A DNA stretch of 64,000 bases, taken from positions 1 through 64,000 of the forward strand of contig JBLILH010000004.1 of the NCBI GenBank assembly GCA_047636495.1. The letters run 5' to 3'. The DNA is from Endobugula sp047636495 (GTDB lineage: Bacteria; Pseudomonadota; Gammaproteobacteria; Pseudomonadales; Cellvibrionaceae). The notes beneath the pieces were generated by a model that worked only from the letters and a program-made list of their open reading frames with translations, was not told where the DNA came from and searched no databases. Both the position numbers and the translations under genes were made by a program. Every line of letters begins with the position of its first letter. Position 1 is the stretch's first letter. Shown here piece by piece: positions 63,101 through 64,000 of the stretch.

Positions 63101-63990
63101 CGACTGCGGTGAATGCGTTAACCGGTACCCATGGTGTAACCGCCTATGTGGATGATGCTGGTAAATTGCACTTTGCCTCGGCAGATGCCTTTACCTTAGC
63201 AGACGATGTTAACGAAACAGGCTTTGTAGACTCCCTTGATACCGGTGCTAATCTCAATGCGGGTAACAATTCCACACCAGTGACCTCAGGTTCCTTGAAA
63301 ATTAATGGCGTTGAAGTCACGGCTATTAGCTTAACGGATATTGATGCGGCAGTGACTACGATCAATGCGGCACAGGGTAATACCGGAGTTGTTGCTTCGG
63401 TAGATGAAAATGGTGAAATTGAGTTGTCGAGTAATTCGAGTATTACTGTTGAAACCGGTCAGTTGGCGGGTATTGCCACCGGCCAGGTATTAGGTATTAA
63501 CTTTGTCGATACCACCACCAATAATGGTGTCTTGGATGCGCAAACGGTAAATGCATCGATTAAGCTCGATTCTATCGCGGGTCAACCTATTTCTGTCGAA
63601 GTGACAGGTAACGGCGCCACGGCAACAGGCCTAATGGATTTGAATACCGATCTTAGCGGGACAGTAACGGGGTCTGCATTATCGAGTATTAATGTCGCAA
63701 CAGCGGCTGAAGCACAAGAATCTATTAATTCGATAGATGCCGCATTAGAAACGATTAATGCAACGCGTTCGGAGCTAGGCGCAATTAATAACCGCTTAGA
63801 TTTTACTATTTCAAACCTTTCTAATGTATCAGAGAATGCGACAGCAGCACGGTCACGTATTATGGACGCCGACTTCGCGGCCGAAACGGCAGCCTTAAGC
63901 CGTGCGCAAGTGCTATCGCAAGCGTCGCAAGCGATGCTTGCTCAAGCCAATGCCTCGCCACAGCAAGTATTACAGCTACTACAAGGGTAA
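60172..63990 (+). CDS. fliC: Giant flagellin
   Basis: The 1272-residue filament protein is complete, ending with TAA at 63988. D0/D1 ends are canonical: MPLVINTNVSSLNSQRQMMT, then MERLSSGKRINSAGDDAAGL, and at the C-terminus ARSRIMDADFAAETAALSRA with VLSQASQAMLAQANASPQQVL. Usual flagellins have 270-600 residues. The insert, about residues 180-1150, is rich in Ala, Thr, Asp, Gly and Asn, contains no Cys, and has at least four repeats of the flagellin-IN kind. It should form large D2/D3-like outer domains and a thick filament. AGGAG precedes the ATG. Giant flagellins above 1000 residues are known in marine gammaproteobacteria. Confidence 0.98.
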   Translation: MPLVINTNVSSLNSQRQMMTSGKELDQAMERLSSGKRINSAGDDAAGLSIANRFTSQIRGLDQAVRNANDGISLIQTAEGALDESTNILQRMRELAIQSSNGIYSDTDRATLDAEVQQLVAELDRIAETTSFNGQKILDGTLGNVDLQIGSEANETVSFSIQAMNTQTLGLGSTSSDLSGDRLQDLTNINTNVAGNNANAAITFAEGDVLINGQGLSAFDGATDRLQDIINDVNTNIDDVTASGYNVVQAGAVGDGTLAADEVLTISVFNASDNSETEFTFSSTTSMVDLVGDINTKTGGIVDASINDNGRLVLSNDTGASIALSLDDGMANTVTLNSVLGISNANVTDNGGSIGAATEFAAGADYGVLFSGQLALSSDDGSDISVTAGANGTSTDLANLGFRETGTGEVTGLALTSGAQATALAAGGLVVNGTTIAASTAAAGLQGKVDNINDVTAATGVTATAEAAQSYTFDASIAPVEVEAANAYVAPIVSFSDIHGGVTPSTPSVTFTEIEGAIPSAASTLLGAAASTTAADFDFASNGATLTINGASVTLSTDVLDLDGLVNELNSQLSANDVSAQNVDGVLTLSDSNNSAFTITGTPTGTTLDAATGLTLEGVGATAATASPAAALNSVVIAGAASLDDGVTGYDFSGGNDATIVIGGTSINLTSDVSDVDGLVAALNGALVAASSTITVSNQDGTLAFQGDAGAGFTVGSITGNGSGAAALEEATGLNLGGADSATSSDVDAYDFASNNAAFTVDGTAITLTTDLTDLDGLVDAVNSQLGADITNETTAFNDDGVLAFRDSAQGTFTIGSATGNGLNDATGMAMVGNTLTATSEGAFDFSDPNKSMSFDLTISSGSAQTVTLDTDLGDVASVVERINLQLTGAEAFLDDNSFLAFRNTTDTTTFTIDNASLGTEVTTGDLNDLIGFDLEGLDVGGGTQTSASAAFLINGTNIDLTTSVTSGQTVTALEVATAVNALTGTHGVTAYVDDAGKLHFASADAFTLADDVNETGFVDSLDTGANLNAGNNSTPVTSGSLKINGVEVTAISLTDIDAAVTTINAAQGNTGVVASVDENGEIELSSNSSITVETGQLAGIATGQVLGINFVDTTTNNGVLDAQTVNASIKLDSIAGQPISVEVTGNGATATGLMDLNTDLSGTVTGSALSSINVATAAEAQESINSIDAALETINATRSELGAINNRLDFTISNLSNVSENATAARSRIMDADFAAETAALSRAQVLSQASQAMLAQANASPQQVLQLLQG
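61776..62990 (+). repeat. Flagellin-IN-like repeats in fliC
   Basis: Four units start near 61776, 62119, 62419 and 62701, spaced 280-340 bases. Each reads DF-A/S-..., a TxxINGxxxxLTTDLxDLDGLV-type strand-helix and then a DDGxLAFRD- or DGVLTLSD-type strand ending FTI(D/G/T). They diverge from one another far more than flgE units 1 and 2 do, so they look older. Confidence 0.8.
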
Positions 63991-64000
63991 AGACTAGCCT

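Overview
The window reads as a chromosomal segment of an AT-rich marine-type gammaproteobacterium. The flagellar order flgN-flgM-flgA / cheV-cheR / flgBCDE / flgFGHIJKL / fliC, the -24/-12 (sigma-54) sites in front of flgB, flgF and fliC, gammaproteobacterial BioA, TtcA, RsmE, DnaE and YghU, and an arsenosugar (ArsS) cluster all point that way. Giant flagellins like the one at the right end are known from marine gammaproteobacteria. The species cannot be fixed from the sequence alone.

Positions 1-20000 are accessory and scarred. 1-3.15 kb looks like a small integron-type cassette array: attC-like folds end at about 130, 1690, 1796 and 3012, three of them 20-30 bases upstream of a start codon, and an IS110-family element splits one of them. 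3.2-8.8 kb is a copper island: copB and copA plus a His-rich cupredoxin on the minus strand, divergent from an OmpR-type two-component system, with a paired repeat between them that looks like the operator. 8.9-13.7 kb holds dead mobile elements (an IS110 stub, a RAYT pseudogene, a DUF6399-like transposase relic) around an intact chemoreceptor gene. After an orphan TRAP-type solute-binding protein (14-15 kb), 15.2-19.6 kb has two more attC-like folds and a run of small accessory genes. Three of these are broken (DJ-1/PfpI, an NTF2-like secreted protein, an RBBP9/YdeN hydrolase), while a carboxymuconolactone-decarboxylase-like protein, a Bax-like glucosaminidase and YnfA are intact.

Positions 20-40 kb are mostly conserved housekeeping: yghU, an Hpt/HD-GYP protein, dnaE, an aldehyde dehydrogenase, bioA, a PilZ protein, ttcA, a patatin phospholipase, rsmE, a deaD-type helicase, ppiC, tRNA-Arg(CCU) and an arsS plus two-glycosyltransferase arsenosugar operon. 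Short tandem repeats and miniature inverted-repeat elements lie between some of these genes.

Positions 40.4-64 kb form one flagellar/chemotaxis locus. flgN, flgM and flgA run leftward, and flgM has a textbook sigma-28 site. cheV-cheR, flgBCDE, flgFGHIJKL and fliC run rightward, with a FliT-like chaperone gene antisense between flgL and fliC. The striking feature is size: FlgE is 1125 aa with near-identical tandem repeats, FlgK is 1061 aa and flagellin is 1272 aa with at least four flagellin-IN-like repeats, while rod, ring and L-junction proteins (FlgB, C, F, G, H, I, L) have near-normal length. Hook, first junction protein and filament therefore appear enlarged together, which suggests a thickened or decorated flagellum.
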